A stretch of DNA of 64,000 bases, taken from Streptomyces sp. NBC_00457 (lineage in GTDB: Bacteria > Actinomycetota > Actinomycetes > Streptomycetales > Streptomycetaceae). Under the pieces are notes generated by a model. It was given only the letters and a program-made list of their open reading frames with translations, ran no database searches and was not told where the DNA came from. Shown here in pieces: positions 52,500-61,641 of the stretch (the stretch's first letter is position 1; each line of letters starts with the position of its first letter). The stretch covers positions 496,001-560,000 of the forward strand of contig NZ_CP107905.1 in NCBI RefSeq assembly GCF_036014015.1. Reading direction: 5' to 3'. Both the position numbers and the translations under genes were made by a program.

Positions 52500-52526
52500 G
52501 TCACAGATGCCAGGACGGCCTGGTCG
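52500..52526 (+). promoter_or_regulatory. ECF41-type promoter of the SdhA-like gene
   Basis: TGTCACA (52500-52506), 16 bp, GGTC (52523-52526), 34 bp before the start codon of the flavoprotein, the same distance as in the oxidoreductase operon. Confidence 0.65.
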
Positions 52527-52559
52527 TAGTGAGTGACAACCCGGCGATCGGAGTAGACC

Positions 52560-54290
52560 GTGGCTATCAATGAACAACGTCTTTCCACCATGGTGTTGGT
52601 GATCGGCACCGGAGGCTCTGGGCTGCGAGCGGCAATCGAGCTGGCTGAGGCCGGCATGGATGTCCTCGCGGTCGGCAAGCGCCCCAAGGAGGACGCCCAT
52701 ACGGCACTTGCTGCCGGAGGGATCAACGCGGCCCTGGCCACCATGGACCCCGAGGACAGCTGGCAGCAGCACGCGGCCGACACTCTCAAGGAGAGCTATC
52801 TGCTGGCCGACCCTCGCACCGCCCAGATCGTCACGCAGGGTGCCGCCCGAGGCATCGACGACCTGGAACGCTATGGCATGGCCTTCGCCAGGGAGGAGGA
52901 CGGCCGGATCTCCCAGCGCTACTTCGGCGCGCACAAGTTCCGGCGCACCGCCTTCACGGGCGACTACACCGGCCTGGAGATCCAGCGCACGCTCATCAGG
53001 CGCGCGGATCAGCTGAACATCCCCGTGCTCGACGGCGTCTACATCACCCGTCTCCTGGTGCACGAGGGTGCAGTCTTCGGTGCCTACGGCTTCGACCTCA
53101 CGCGCGGAACCCGCTACCTGATCCACGCCGACGCCGTCATTCTCGCCGCGGGTGGTCACACCCGCATCTGGCGGCGCACATCCTCGCGGCGCGACGAGAA
53201 CACGGGCGACTCCTTCCGCCTGGCCGTGGAAGCCGGAGCCCGCCTGCGCGACCCCGAGCTGGTGCAGTTCCATCCTTCCGGGATCATCGAGCCGGAGAAC
53301 GCGGCCGGCACCCTGGTCAGCGAGGCCGCCCGAGGGGAAGGCGGCATCCTGCGCAACGCGTTCGGGGAACGGTTCATGGCGCGCTACGACCCCGACCGCA
53401 TGGAGCTGTCCACCCGCGACCGTGTGGCCCTGGCCTCCTACACGGAGATCAAGGAAGGGCGAGGGACCCCCAGGGGAGGCGTGTGGCTCGACGTCTCCCA
53501 TCTGCCACGGCAGACGATCATGACGCGACTGCCCCGTGTCTACCAGACCCTGCTGGATCTCCAGATGCTGGACATCACCCGCGAACCGATCGAGATCGCG
53601 CCCACTGCGCACTACTCGATGGGTGGGGTGTGGGTGCGTCCCGAGGACCACAGCACTGACGTGCGTGGTCTGTACGCCATCGGTGAGGCGTCGAGCGGGC
53701 TGCACGGCGCCAATCGCCTCGGTGGGAACAGTCTCATCGAGTTGCTGGTCTTCGGCCGCATCACAGGCCAGGCGGCCGCCGCGTACTCGCAGTCCCTGGC
53801 TGCACAGCGGCGGTCGGCGTCGGCCATCGCGCAGGCCCGCGCGGAGATCGACGATCTTCTCGTGGCTGACGGACCGGAGAACGTCCGCGCCCTGCAGCGC
53901 GCCATCCGCAACACCATGACCGAGCATGCGGGAGTCGTACGCGACGAAGAGGGCCTGCGTGCCGGGCTGGCGGAGCTCGCAGTGATCGAGAAGAGGATGG
54001 AGGACGTCGGCGTACACCCGGACATCGCCGGCTACCAGGACCTCGCGCACGCCTTCGATCTCAAGTCCGCTGCCCTGGCGGCCCGGGCCACCCTAGAAGC
54101 AGCACTGGAGCGTCGCGAGACCCGCGGCTGTCACAACCGCAGCGACTACCCCGACCTGGATCCCGCTCTGCAGGTCAATCTCGTGTGGTCCCCGACGACC
54201 GGCATCACCCGTGAGAGCATTCCGGCCGTCCCGGACGAGATTTCCTCCCTGATGGAAGAGGTCTCGTCCGACGGAAAGCTTGCCGAATAA
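52560..54290 (+). CDS. SdhA/FrdA-like FAD-binding flavoprotein (orphan)
   Basis: A 576-residue flavoprotein of the succinate dehydrogenase/fumarate reductase/L-aspartate oxidase group. It shows VLVIGTGGSGLRAAIELAEAG, DAHTALAAGGINAAL with the His that carries FAD covalently in SdhA, FHPSGI, GEGGILRNAFGERFM, the active-site loop PTAHYSMGG and GANRLGGNSLIELLVFG. GGAG is six bases before the GTG. No iron-sulfur or membrane-anchor subunit gene is present, so it is either soluble (fumarate-reductase- or aspartate-oxidase-like) or works with subunits encoded elsewhere. Confidence 0.85.
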   Translation: MAINEQRLSTMVLVIGTGGSGLRAAIELAEAGMDVLAVGKRPKEDAHTALAAGGINAALATMDPEDSWQQHAADTLKESYLLADPRTAQIVTQGAARGIDDLERYGMAFAREEDGRISQRYFGAHKFRRTAFTGDYTGLEIQRTLIRRADQLNIPVLDGVYITRLLVHEGAVFGAYGFDLTRGTRYLIHADAVILAAGGHTRIWRRTSSRRDENTGDSFRLAVEAGARLRDPELVQFHPSGIIEPENAAGTLVSEAARGEGGILRNAFGERFMARYDPDRMELSTRDRVALASYTEIKEGRGTPRGGVWLDVSHLPRQTIMTRLPRVYQTLLDLQMLDITREPIEIAPTAHYSMGGVWVRPEDHSTDVRGLYAIGEASSGLHGANRLGGNSLIELLVFGRITGQAAAAYSQSLAAQRRSASAIAQARAEIDDLLVADGPENVRALQRAIRNTMTEHAGVVRDEEGLRAGLAELAVIEKRMEDVGVHPDIAGYQDLAHAFDLKSAALAARATLEAALERRETRGCHNRSDYPDLDPALQVNLVWSPTTGITRESIPAVPDEISSLMEEVSSDGKLAE

Positions 54291-54321
54291 CCTCGTACAA
54301 CTCTCGATTCTTGCGAACCCC

Positions 54322-54348
54322 TGTCACAAGCACCGCCCCTGTCTTGTC
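54322..54348 (+). promoter_or_regulatory. ECF41-type promoter of the NmrA-like reductase
   Basis: TGTCACA (54322-54328), 16 bp, TGTC (54345-54348), 90 bp before the reductase ATG. The broken paralogue at 40055 has the same kind of promoter at a similar distance (79 bp). Confidence 0.6.
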
Positions 54349-54437
54349 TCTTCTAGTGCAGACCGAATTCGGTGCCGGTGGACAGCCTCATCGCAGGATG
54401 CGCGCCGCACCATGAACACTTCCGAGAGGAATCCGTT

Positions 54438-55184
54438 ATGAAGGTCGTAGTCATCGGTGGAACCGGGCTCATCGGCTCGAAGCTGGTCGGCAAGCTCAAC
54501 GAACACGGGCACGAGGCGGTCGCGGCCGCCCCCAACACCGGCGTCAACACTCTGACCGGCGAGGGCCTGGCCGAGGTCCTCAAGGACGCCTCGGTCGTGG
54601 TCGACGTGTCCAACTCCCCCTCCTTCGAGGACAACGCCGTCATGGACTTCTTCCGCACCTCCACAACCAACCTCCTCAAAGCGGAGACCGAGGCCGGCGT
54701 GACCCACCACGTGGCGCTGTCCGTGGTCGGCACCGAGCGCCTCCAGGAGAGCGGCTACTTCCGCGCCAAGCAGACCCAGGAAGAGCTGATCAAAGCGTCC
54801 GGCATCCCCTACTCCATCGTCCACGCCACCCAGTTCTTCGAGTTCATGAAGGGGATCGCGGACATGTCGACCGACGGCGACACCGTCCGGCTGGCCCCCG
54901 TCAAGATCCAGCCCATCTACTCCGACGACGTGGCCGCCGCCGTCGGCCGCACCGCGGTCGGCACCCCGGTCAACGGGATGGTAGAGGTCGCGGGCCCCGA
55001 CCAGTTCCAGCTCGACGAGCTCATCCGCAAGGCACTCACCGCCAAGAACGACCCCCGCACGGTCATCACGGACCCCCACGCCCCGTACTCCGGCGCCCAG
55101 GTGAAGGAGACCACACTCCTCCCAGGCCCCGACGCACAGATCGCCCAGACCAAGCTCACCGACTGGCTCGCCCAGCAGCAGTAG
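54438..55184 (+). CDS. NmrA-like NAD(P)-binding reductase
   Basis: A 248-residue atypical SDR. The Rossmann motif is VVVIGGTGLIGSKLV, with FFRTSTTNLL, SVVGTERL and GIPYSIVHATQFFEF typical of NmrA/SDR_a5 proteins such as quinone oxidoreductase or epimerase-like enzymes. GAGAGGA precedes the ATG. NAD-dependent epimerases and reductases of this kind are frequent ECF41 neighbours. It is the intact paralogue of the pseudogene at 40055-40600. Confidence 0.87.
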   Translation: MKVVVIGGTGLIGSKLVGKLNEHGHEAVAAAPNTGVNTLTGEGLAEVLKDASVVVDVSNSPSFEDNAVMDFFRTSTTNLLKAETEAGVTHHVALSVVGTERLQESGYFRAKQTQEELIKASGIPYSIVHATQFFEFMKGIADMSTDGDTVRLAPVKIQPIYSDDVAAAVGRTAVGTPVNGMVEVAGPDQFQLDELIRKALTAKNDPRTVITDPHAPYSGAQVKETTLLPGPDAQIAQTKLTDWLAQQQ

Positions 55185-55438
55185 GAACGGCCCGTGGCCC
55201 CTGCCCACCGGCAGGGGCCACTCCTGCACTCCGGGCGCAGATTCGCTCCACCACGTACACGTTCACTGCGTTGGCCCTCTTGCCCGGACGAGCTGTTTCA
55301 CACCGTCTCTCGTCGGCCAGGATTCGGCGTTCACGACCGGCAGTACTTCGCTCTAGAAGCAGCCCGGAATTCGACTGTACGGCCGCAGTGTGCCGGAATC
55401 CATCCCTTCCGAGATCCACGCAAGAAGGAACGCCCGCC

Positions 55439-55928
55439 ATGTTCAACCACAAGGAAATCACTGTTCCGAATACCGCCCGCTATGAAGGGCTGACTGGCGT
55501 CTACACGATTGACCCGGCCCGTAGCACGATCGGTTTCCCGTCCGCCACACCATGATCACCAATGTGCTCGACGGGGCCGATCCCATCCGGTCCGAGGCCC
55601 ATGTCGCAGTCCAGGTCGGCAGTTTGGACACGGGCATTTCGCAGCGGGACGCCCACGTCACCGGCCCGGGCTTTCTCGACTCGGCGACGTTCCCTCTCAT
55701 GACCTTCCGTTCCACCGGGGTCGTCGATGCCGGTGACGGCCAGTTCCGCATGTCCGGCTACCTTCGGCAGAACACTGTCGGATTCGAGGGGACGGCCACC
55801 CTGAAGTGCTCCGACTGGAGGCTGACTGGAACACGCCACTGGCCACGGGTGCGGTCCTGATCAGCGACAAGGCGAACCTGACCCTCGACATCTCTGCCGT
55901 ACAGCTGGACCAGGCAGAAGCTTCCTGA
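55439..55928 (+). pseudogene. Broken YceI-family protein
   Basis: YceI is a lipocalin-like polyisoprenoid-binding protein. LTGVYTIDPARSTIGF reads from the ATG, then a one-base loss near 55540 shifts to MITNVLDGADP and RDAHVTGPGFLDSATFPLMTFRSTG. A third frame carries WNTPLATGAVLISDKANLTLDISAV. Two in-frame deletions are also apparent. No ECF41-type promoter lies upstream. Confidence 0.75.
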
Positions 55929-55983
55929 ACAGGGAGGGGCCGTGACGTCCACTCTTCCGTTCTCCGCCGCAGAAGGACACACG

Positions 55984-56193
55984 ATGACCCGAGCCACTGA
56001 GCACCGAATCGATATGACGGCCACAGTGGTGTCCTTGGCCACTGAAGCCACTGAGCTGGAGATCCGCGTCAACGAGCTTCGCCAAGAACTCGTGGACCTC
56101 AACGAGCGGATTGAAGCGATCTCCGACGCTCTGCACCAGCTCCCGACCAATTCGGCGGTCGTCAGCAACGCAGCGGTGCGCAGCGAACTCTGA
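55984..56193 (+). CDS. Small coiled-coil protein
   Basis: A 69-residue protein. From about residue 14 it has heptads of hydrophobic residues (VVSLATEATELEIRVNELRQELVDLNERIEAISDAL, here summarised as ELEIRVNELRQEL), predicting one long coiled coil. GAAGGA precedes the ATG at 55984; a GTG at 55942 also has a good site and would add 14 residues. The function is unknown. It follows the dead YceI gene by 55 bp. Confidence 0.55.
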   Translation: MTRATEHRIDMTATVVSLATEATELEIRVNELRQELVDLNERIEAISDALHQLPTNSAVVSNAAVRSEL

Positions 56194-56343
56194 GACGCCG
56201 TCCGCACCGCGTGCGCACCAAGGTCACCTGACCGCCCCTTTCCGCCTTGGGGCCGCGCGCGGCGAGCGGCCCCAGGACAGGGAACGCCTCGTGGTGTCTC
56301 AACCCGACCTCGGACGGCGACGGGCGTGGGCCCGCGCCGCCGC

Positions 56344-56598
56344 CTACTCCTGGGGCAACTGGTCGACGTGGACCTCGACGGCGGGGACGAGCCACTCCAT
56401 CAGTTCCTCGAAGTCGAGTGTGGCCAGCGGCTCCACCGCGAGGACGTAGCGCAGCATGACGAGGCCGGCCAGTTGTGCGGACGTACGGGCGCGAACCCCG
56501 GTGTCCGCGTGGCCTCCTCGGGGGCGATGCGGCCGAGGCATGACACGAAGGCCACATCGATCCGGTCACGGAATGCCTCGACCACCGCCTCGCTCGAC
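56344..56598 (-). pseudogene. TetR-type regulator C-terminal remnant
   Basis: The minus strand reads QLAGLVMLRYVLAVEPLATLDFEELMEWLVPAVEVHVDQLP, summarised by its core LVMLRYVLAVEPLA, the end of TetR proteins. In another frame just upstream, EAFRDRIDVAFVSCLGRIAP is readable. The DNA-binding part is missing, and the fragment is cut at 56598 by the MITE. Confidence 0.5.
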
Positions 56599-56604
56599 AG
56601 GCTG

Positions 56605-56756
56605 GTACTACAGCCTCAGATCCTCGTGGTGTGATCGGTTGTGATTGGGTGCTGGTCGTCAGGGTCGGAAGCGGGCGGGTATAGGGTCGCCGCGACGGTG
56701 GTGGTGGCTGACGGTTGCCCGGGCCTGGACGGTCACAAAGTCTGAGGCTGTAGTAC
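56605..56756. mobile_element. MITE with 16-bp perfect terminal inverted repeats, related to the IS701-type element at 58 kb
   Basis: GTACTACAGCCTCAGA (56605-56620) and its exact reverse complement (56741-56756) bound a 152-bp non-coding element. AGGCTG occurs on both sides (56599-56604 and 56758-56763), a possible target duplication. The inner sequence resembles the 3' end of the transposase element at 57993-58200 (shared TCGTGGTGTGATCGGTTGTG). The MITE was therefore probably mobilised by that transposase. Confidence 0.65.
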
Positions 56757-56957
56757 AAGGCTGGCCTTGCTGGTGCCCCGCGCGCCGTCCTGGCCTTGGC
56801 GAACTCGGTGTCGCCGTGGCGCCGTTGGTAGATGACGGAGGCAATGACGCGCGCGGCGGCTGAGGAGGCGAGGACGGTCGTACCCGGCGTGCTGAGCGCC
56901 TTGAGGAAGTTGGCCACCCGCTCGCGAGTGAGACGCATCCGCTCCAGACTCAGGCGG

Positions 56958-57356
56958 TCACAGCACGGTGCCCAGCCGTTCGATTAGCGCATGGGCCGTC
57001 TCCTCGCCGCCGACCGCGGCACCTGCCGTAGCGGTGGTAATGGCGATCGGTGCGAGGTACCCCTTGAGGGTCGCCACGGCGCGTCGGAGGGTGCCGGGGT
57101 CCGGCTCGTCTCGGGCGACTTCGGCGCGGATCGTTGTCGCGAGGTGCGATGCGTCCTCGCGGACATCGTCCGGCACGCCCGCAGCGGACAGATGGCGCAC
57201 GGCGTCGGCCACGGCTTCGGCGAGGGCCTCGAAGCCCGGAGTGATCCTCTGGAGGGACTGGTCGACATCGCCGTAGGTCACCGGCCCTTGGACCTTGCCC
57301 ACATTTCGATCGCCAGTCTGATCGATCTTGTCGCCGAAGTGAAAATTCTCGCTCAT
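56958..57356 (-). CDS. Small protein with N-terminal NFH-GD-Q-G-N-GKV motif
   Basis: A 132-residue protein. Residues 4-22 read NFHFGDKIDQTGDRNVGKV, nearly the same as the C-terminal tail of the upstream DUF6232 protein. The remainder is helical (EALAEAVADAVRHL, then LRRAVATLKGYLAPIAITTATAGAAVG) with a weakly hydrophobic end. Its ATG overlaps the stop of the DUF6232 gene (ATGA). Small proteins with this motif occur near effector or conflict-system genes; no activity is known. Confidence 0.65.
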   Translation of the reverse strand: MSENFHFGDKIDQTGDRNVGKVQGPVTYGDVDQSLQRITPGFEALAEAVADAVRHLSAAGVPDDVREDASHLATTIRAEVARDEPDPGTLRRAVATLKGYLAPIAITTATAGAAVGGEETAHALIERLGTVL

Positions 57357-57871
57357 CGACTTACCTTGCCCGTGTTGTTGTTTCCGAACTGCTTGATGCT
57401 GTCGCCGACATGGAAGTTCTCGACCTGGAATTGAAACTCTGCCTGCGGGTTGTCGATCGCTTCCATGATCGATTGGGAGATCTGGGTCACCAGTTCTTCG
57501 TTGGGGCTCGCGAGTACGGCGTACGGTGCTCCCGCGGTCTCGATGTTGAGTTGATGCAGCGACTTTCGGGTGACTGACATGAACAGGCGGATGAGGCCGG
57601 AGACAAGGAGCGTGGCCAGGAATAGCAGGACCGCCGGCATGATGAGTTCGACCAGGGTGGATTGGCCTTGGGTCGCGTACAGGGCGAAGCCCATGAGCAC
57701 GACGTACACCACGAGAACCCAGCGCCCGACGAGCTTCAGGATCTTGACGAAGCTCGGTTTCAGTGTCTTTGTCGTCACGCGGGCGATGTTGTGCAGGGGG
57801 TAGGCCTCGGAATCGACCCAGAGCACCCGTCGACTGACGCGGATACTGATCATGTTGCGCCTGTAGAACAT
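57353..57871 (-). CDS. DUF6232 membrane protein
   Basis: A 172-residue protein. The N-terminal ISIRVSRRVLWVDSEAYPLHNIARV is the DUF6232 signature, followed by two membrane helices (about 47-68 and 75-95). A cytoplasmic IETAGAPYAVLASPNEELV domain and the tail NFHVGDSIKQFGNNNTGKV (152-170) complete it. GGGGGG lies upstream of the ATG at 57871; the ATG six codons later is also possible. It overlaps the following gene by four bases, and both carry the same tail/head motif. Flanked by mobile-element remnants. Confidence 0.75.
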   Translation of the reverse strand: MFYRRNMISIRVSRRVLWVDSEAYPLHNIARVTTKTLKPSFVKILKLVGRWVLVVYVVLMGFALYATQGQSTLVELIMPAVLLFLATLLVSGLIRLFMSVTRKSLHQLNIETAGAPYAVLASPNEELVTQISQSIMEAIDNPQAEFQFQVENFHVGDSIKQFGNNNTGKVSR

Positions 57872-57992
57872 CCTGTCCCCCCGCGCCAGGAATTCACTGA
57901 GAATAAGCGCTCAAATTCTATCCGTCTGTCGCTGGCGAATGCAGGCCGATCAGCAGAATGCGCATCGGCGATCAGAAGAAGTCGTGGGCCTT

Positions 57993-58860
57993 GTGCTAAG
58001 CCTCATCAGATCTTCGTGGTGTGATCGGTTGTGGCCGCGTTGCGGTCGCCAGGGGCGGAGGCGGGCGGGTAGTGGGTCGCCGCGGCGGTTGTAGTGGCTG
58101 GCGGTTGCCCGGGTCTGGTGGAGGGCTCGCCAGTGATGCTGCTGTAGGTGGTAGACGGGTTCGTGGTGGCCGACGAGGGCGGTGGCGGCGAGCACGCCGG
58201 CGAGTGCGGGGATGGTCAGGCGGATCAGTGGTGGGCGCTCATCTCTCTCGTGGGTGGGGCTTTTCCCTGTTCATTACTCTGTTCGGATGCGTGGTTGGGG
58301 ACCGCGTCGTTCTCGGATGCAACTTGCTGCGCGGAGTGCTGGGCGCGCTGGCCGGTCAGGAAGGCCAGGGCGATCATCGCGCAGGCGACGTGGCGGTGCC
58401 AGGAGTTCCAGCGGCGGACCTGGTACCGGCCCAGCCCGGTGATCTGTTTCGCCTGCTGGTTGTTCTCCTCGATCCTCCACCGCACTCCGGCCCGGCACAC
58501 AGCCTGCGGCAGGGCAGCGTCGCAGCGGTCATGCACGAGGAAGTAGGCGTACTCGAAATCCACGCGCCCACCCGCGAGCTGCTTCTTTTCGGTGGAGCGG
58601 CGGATGAGCAGGTGATGGGCGAAGCCGTCGGCGGGCTGGAGCCCTCGCCCTGGCTGCGGCGCTCCCACTGGTCACGGGCGATCGCGTAATGCAGCAGGTC
58701 ACCGACTTTCTGCACGGCGGGCTGGTACGGCTTGCCTGGTGGACCGGCCACCAACAGCGTGAGGGGCACCCCCAGCACGTATGGCAGGTCATTCTCGTGC
58801 AGGCCACCACACCGTGAGGACCACCTCCCGCGGGCCGCGGCAACGGGGCGGTCGGTGGCG
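57993..58860 (-). mobile_element. Degraded IS701-type insertion element
   Basis: The minus strand carries the end of an IS701-like transposase in two frames: YVLGVPLTLLVAGPPGKPYQ then DLLHYAIARDQWERR, and VDFEYAYFLVHDRC, VRWRIEENNQQAKQITGLGRYQVRRWNSWHRH. RWRIEENNQQAK with the catalytic Glu is the family hallmark. The left end (GTGCTAAGCCTC...) resembles the MITE end at 56605. No right inverted end is found, so the element is incomplete. Confidence 0.7.
58225..58668 (-). pseudogene. IS701-family transposase C-terminal part
   Basis: The 148-residue frame contains RIEENNQQAKQITGLGRYQV and WHRHVACAMIALAFLTGQ, the C-terminal DDE-type domain of IS701 transposases. The N-terminal half lies upstream in another frame, so a frameshift near 58660 inactivates the gene. 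Confidence 0.65.
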
Positions 58861-58993
58861 TTGCTCGGACAGGGGCTCCCGGCTCCGTTGCTCATTGCCC
58901 TCCCCGTGAGCAATTCGGCCGACGATGTCGCGACGGAGACACCCGACGGGGCCGACTTCGCGCCGACCGCGCTGCGCGCTCTGGGCGACGCCC

Positions 58994-59932
58994 TCATGGC
59001 AACGGTTCGTCCGTCACCGCGGTCGCTCCGCAATGGGCACGGATGAGCGCGATGAGGGAGTCGGTGGTGTGGTCGAGGTAGCTGCGGCCATCGGGCAGCT
59101 TGCCCTCCGGGCTGATGTAGCTGCGCGGCCCGAGATGGGTGGCCGGGTCGAGCCGATGCACGGTGATCTTCCCGGCTCGGCTGGCGCGGTTCCATCCGCT
59201 ACGGCGGAACAAGCGCCAACGCTGAGGGAAGATCCAGGTGCCGACCCGCTCAATCCGGTCGCTCGCGCTGGTGAGTTGGTGCACGTGCTCGGCATGGGTG
59301 AGATCGTTGGCGCCGTTGTGGAACCCGCCGAGCGTGATCACCACGACCGGGCAACGCAGCTGGGTGTGCAGTTCCTCGACCGCGCCGGTCGCGACCTGCG
59401 CGCCGCCGCTGTAGCTGAGCAGCACCACGGGGATGCCGCTGCCGGGCTGGTAGCCGGCGAGCCGGAGCTGCGTGGCGATCTGGGTGCCGACGGCCCGGTT
59501 GTACAGGGGGCGGTACCGGTGGTCGGCGGCTACGAAGACCTGCATGACGTTGTGCAGGAACAGCAGCAGCCCGATGTGCCGGCGCAGCCACGCCCACACC
59601 TTGCGGTCGGCCAGCGGATCGGCCAGCGGCGAGTAGGGCTGCACCTGCCCAAGCACTCGCAGTTCCGGCGCTTTGGCTATCACGTCCTTGACCAGCTGGC
59701 CGCCGTCCCGGGTATCGCGGAAGCGGCGCTTTCCTATGCCGTCCAGGTACACCAGGTAAGCATCCGGCGGACGGTCCGGGCCGGCACCCCGTGCGTAGGG
59801 CACGCCCTCCGGAAGCTCGCTGCCGGGAGTGCGCAGGCCGGCGCTGTAGACAAGCACCTCGTGCCGGGCCAGAAGAGCCTCCGCCAGCAGGACGGGCCCA
59901 AGGACGAGGGCCCAGAGCAGGAATGTGTTCAT
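58994..59932 (-). CDS. Membrane-anchored alpha/beta-hydrolase
   Basis: A 312-residue protein. One N-terminal membrane helix (about 3-22) leads to a hydrolase-like domain with YLDGIGKRRF and the nucleophile elbow SYSGG (Ser175) in PVVLLSYSGGAQVATG. A predicted membrane-associated stretch LLLFLHNVMQVF lies at 122-133. The start overlaps the upstream gene as ATGA. It is the last gene of the four-gene patatin operon, suggesting a lipid- or ester-linked substrate. The exact reaction is unknown. Confidence 0.7.
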   Translation of the reverse strand: MNTFLLWALVLGPVLLAEALLARHEVLVYSAGLRTPGSELPEGVPYARGAGPDRPPDAYLVYLDGIGKRRFRDTRDGGQLVKDVIAKAPELRVLGQVQPYSPLADPLADRKVWAWLRRHIGLLLFLHNVMQVFVAADHRYRPLYNRAVGTQIATQLRLAGYQPGSGIPVVLLSYSGGAQVATGAVEELHTQLRCPVVVITLGGFHNGANDLTHAEHVHQLTSASDRIERVGTWIFPQRWRLFRRSGWNRASRAGKITVHRLDPATHLGPRSYISPEGKLPDGRSYLDHTTDSLIALIRAHCGATAVTDEPLP

Positions 59933-60417
59933 GTGATCGACTCCATTGCCCGGGGCGCGCTGATCCGGACGACCAGACGCCGAACGGTCTCCACGGCGAC
60001 ACCGAGTCCGACCCCGGCGACGGCCACACAACCGGCGGCACTCCACCAGCCGAGTCCGGTCGCCACCGCCAGATGGTCGGCTAGGACGGCCCCGACGCCC
60101 AGGAAGAGCAGCAGATGGAGAAAGGGCCCCAGCAACGGGAACGCGAGGATGGCGGCGAGCAGCAGCGGGGCGACCAGCCCGGGTGTCCACGCCAAGCCCT
60201 CGCCCGGTGCTGGAGAGGACATCACCAGCTCGGCCAGGTTCCACGCGGTCAGCGGCCACAGCGCGAACACGACGCCCTCGACGATGCCCGCGGCCAGTAG
60301 CAACCCGCCGACAAGGGTTCGCGGCATGCCAGGCCTGCGCGCCAGCAGCGGCAGAATGCGCCCGACAGCCTCCGACAGTCCGGCCAACAACAGCAGAAGG
60401 ACGACGACCGACATCAC
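59929..60417 (-). CDS. Four-helix membrane protein of unknown function
   Basis: A 162-residue, mostly hydrophobic protein with helices at about 3-22, 34-58, 78-100 and 110-135. I recognise no family. It begins directly after the glycosyltransferase stop (GTG 60417 or ATG 60414) and overlaps the following hydrolase start by ATGA. It may anchor or assist the glycosyltransferase and hydrolase at the membrane. Confidence 0.65.
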   Translation of the reverse strand: MMSVVVLLLLLAGLSEAVGRILPLLARRPGMPRTLVGGLLLAAGIVEGVVFALWPLTAWNLAELVMSSPAPGEGLAWTPGLVAPLLLAAILAFPLLGPFLHLLLFLGVGAVLADHLAVATGLGWWSAAGCVAVAGVGLGVAVETVRRLVVRISAPRAMESIT

Positions 60418-61641
60418 TCAGCCTCGCGGTGACGGATCGACAGGAACGGACGGACCGACCGAGCCGACCACATGCATGTACCGCTCCAGTTCGTCGGTGG
60501 CCCGCTGGTATCCCCCCGCATCGTGCTGGGCGGCCTTCAGCATGGTCGAGGCCGCCCGGAACCCGGGGTCGTGGAGCAGGCGCCTGGCAAGGACACGTAC
60601 GGAGCCCCTGGCCACGTCCTCGGTTCGGATCGACAGGCCGGCGCCGAGCTCGACGACGCGGCGGGCCACCATCGGCTGATCAGCCCCCTGCGGGACCACC
60701 AACAGCGGAACCCCGGCATACATGGCCTCATTGACACTGTTCATCCCGCCATGGGTGACGAACAGCGCCGCGCGGGCCAGCACCTCCAGTTGCGGCACGA
60801 AGCGCCGGGCGAGCACGTTCGCAGGCAGCGGCCCCAGCGCATCGGGATCGGTCTGCCCCGTGGACAAGACCACAGTGCCGCCCAGCGGGGCGAGCGCGGT
60901 GGCGAACGTGCGCAGCAGCTCCGGATCTGCGTTGAACACCGTGCCCAACGACGCGTACAACACCGGGTCCCGCAGCCGATCGACCGGGAACGACGGGTCG
61001 ACCGGGCGGGCGCCGATGCTCGGGCCGACGAAACGGTACGACTCGTCGAAGTCCCCGATGGCGGGCTGGAACTCCCGCGAGGTGTAGACGAGGTTGAGCG
61101 GCTGGCGGATGTTCGCCAGGTCGAGCCGTGGCAGCCCCGAGGTGTCGAAGCGGCGGTGCAGCTCCCGACGGGACCGCAGATAGCCCCGGACGCTACGGGG
61201 CCGGGCCCTCGCCTCGGCCAGCAGGTCCCACGAGCCCCGGGTGGGGCTGTGGAGGTGCCGGTTGAAGGCGAACGTGGTGAACGACGAGGCCGCCGGCACC
61301 TTGAGTTCGCGAGCGGCAACCGCGCCCCACAGACAGGAGGCGTCGTGGACGATCAGATCGGGCCGTTCGAGGCGCAGGTCGGTGAGCACGGCAGGCAGCC
61401 AGCGGACGGTGGTGTTCGCGAGCGCCTCCAGCCAGGTGAGCGGCGTCAGCTCATCGGGAAACGGCTGGTCGCCCTCGGGGTAGAGGCGCACCGTCGCGCC
61501 GGTGGCCTCGATCTCCTCACGGAACTGCGGCGAGGTGTGGTACGTGACGGTGTGGCCTCGCCGAACGAGCTCGGCCACGACCGGCAGCGTCGGGTTGATG
61601 TGCCCGTGCATGCCGATGTTGAGGAACGCGACGGTACTCAC
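60418..61641 (-). CDS. MGT-type glycosyltransferase (family GT1)
   Basis: A 407-residue GT-B enzyme. The N-terminal acceptor domain has IGMHGHINP, with His14 the likely catalytic base. The C-terminal donor domain has FVTHGGMNSVNEAMYAGVPLLVVPQGADQ (from His297), the UDP-sugar signature of macrolide-glycosyltransferase-like enzymes. The GTG at 61641 overlaps the stop of the patatin gene (GTGA). Homologues glucosylate macrolides, polyenes, sterols or glycolipid acceptors. Linkage with a lipase suggests a lipid acceptor, which is inference. Confidence 0.87.
   Translation of the reverse strand: MSTVAFLNIGMHGHINPTLPVVAELVRRGHTVTYHTSPQFREEIEATGATVRLYPEGDQPFPDELTPLTWLEALANTTVRWLPAVLTDLRLERPDLIVHDASCLWGAVAARELKVPAASSFTTFAFNRHLHSPTRGSWDLLAEARARPRSVRGYLRSRRELHRRFDTSGLPRLDLANIRQPLNLVYTSREFQPAIGDFDESYRFVGPSIGARPVDPSFPVDRLRDPVLYASLGTVFNADPELLRTFATALAPLGGTVVLSTGQTDPDALGPLPANVLARRFVPQLEVLARAALFVTHGGMNSVNEAMYAGVPLLVVPQGADQPMVARRVVELGAGLSIRTEDVARGSVRVLARRLLHDPGFRAASTMLKAAQHDAGGYQRATDELERYMHVVGSVGPSVPVDPSPRG

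Noticed and set aside
54129..54135. TGTCACA inside the SdhA-like gene
   Set aside because: Coding sequence, with CGAC instead of KGTC at the right spacing.
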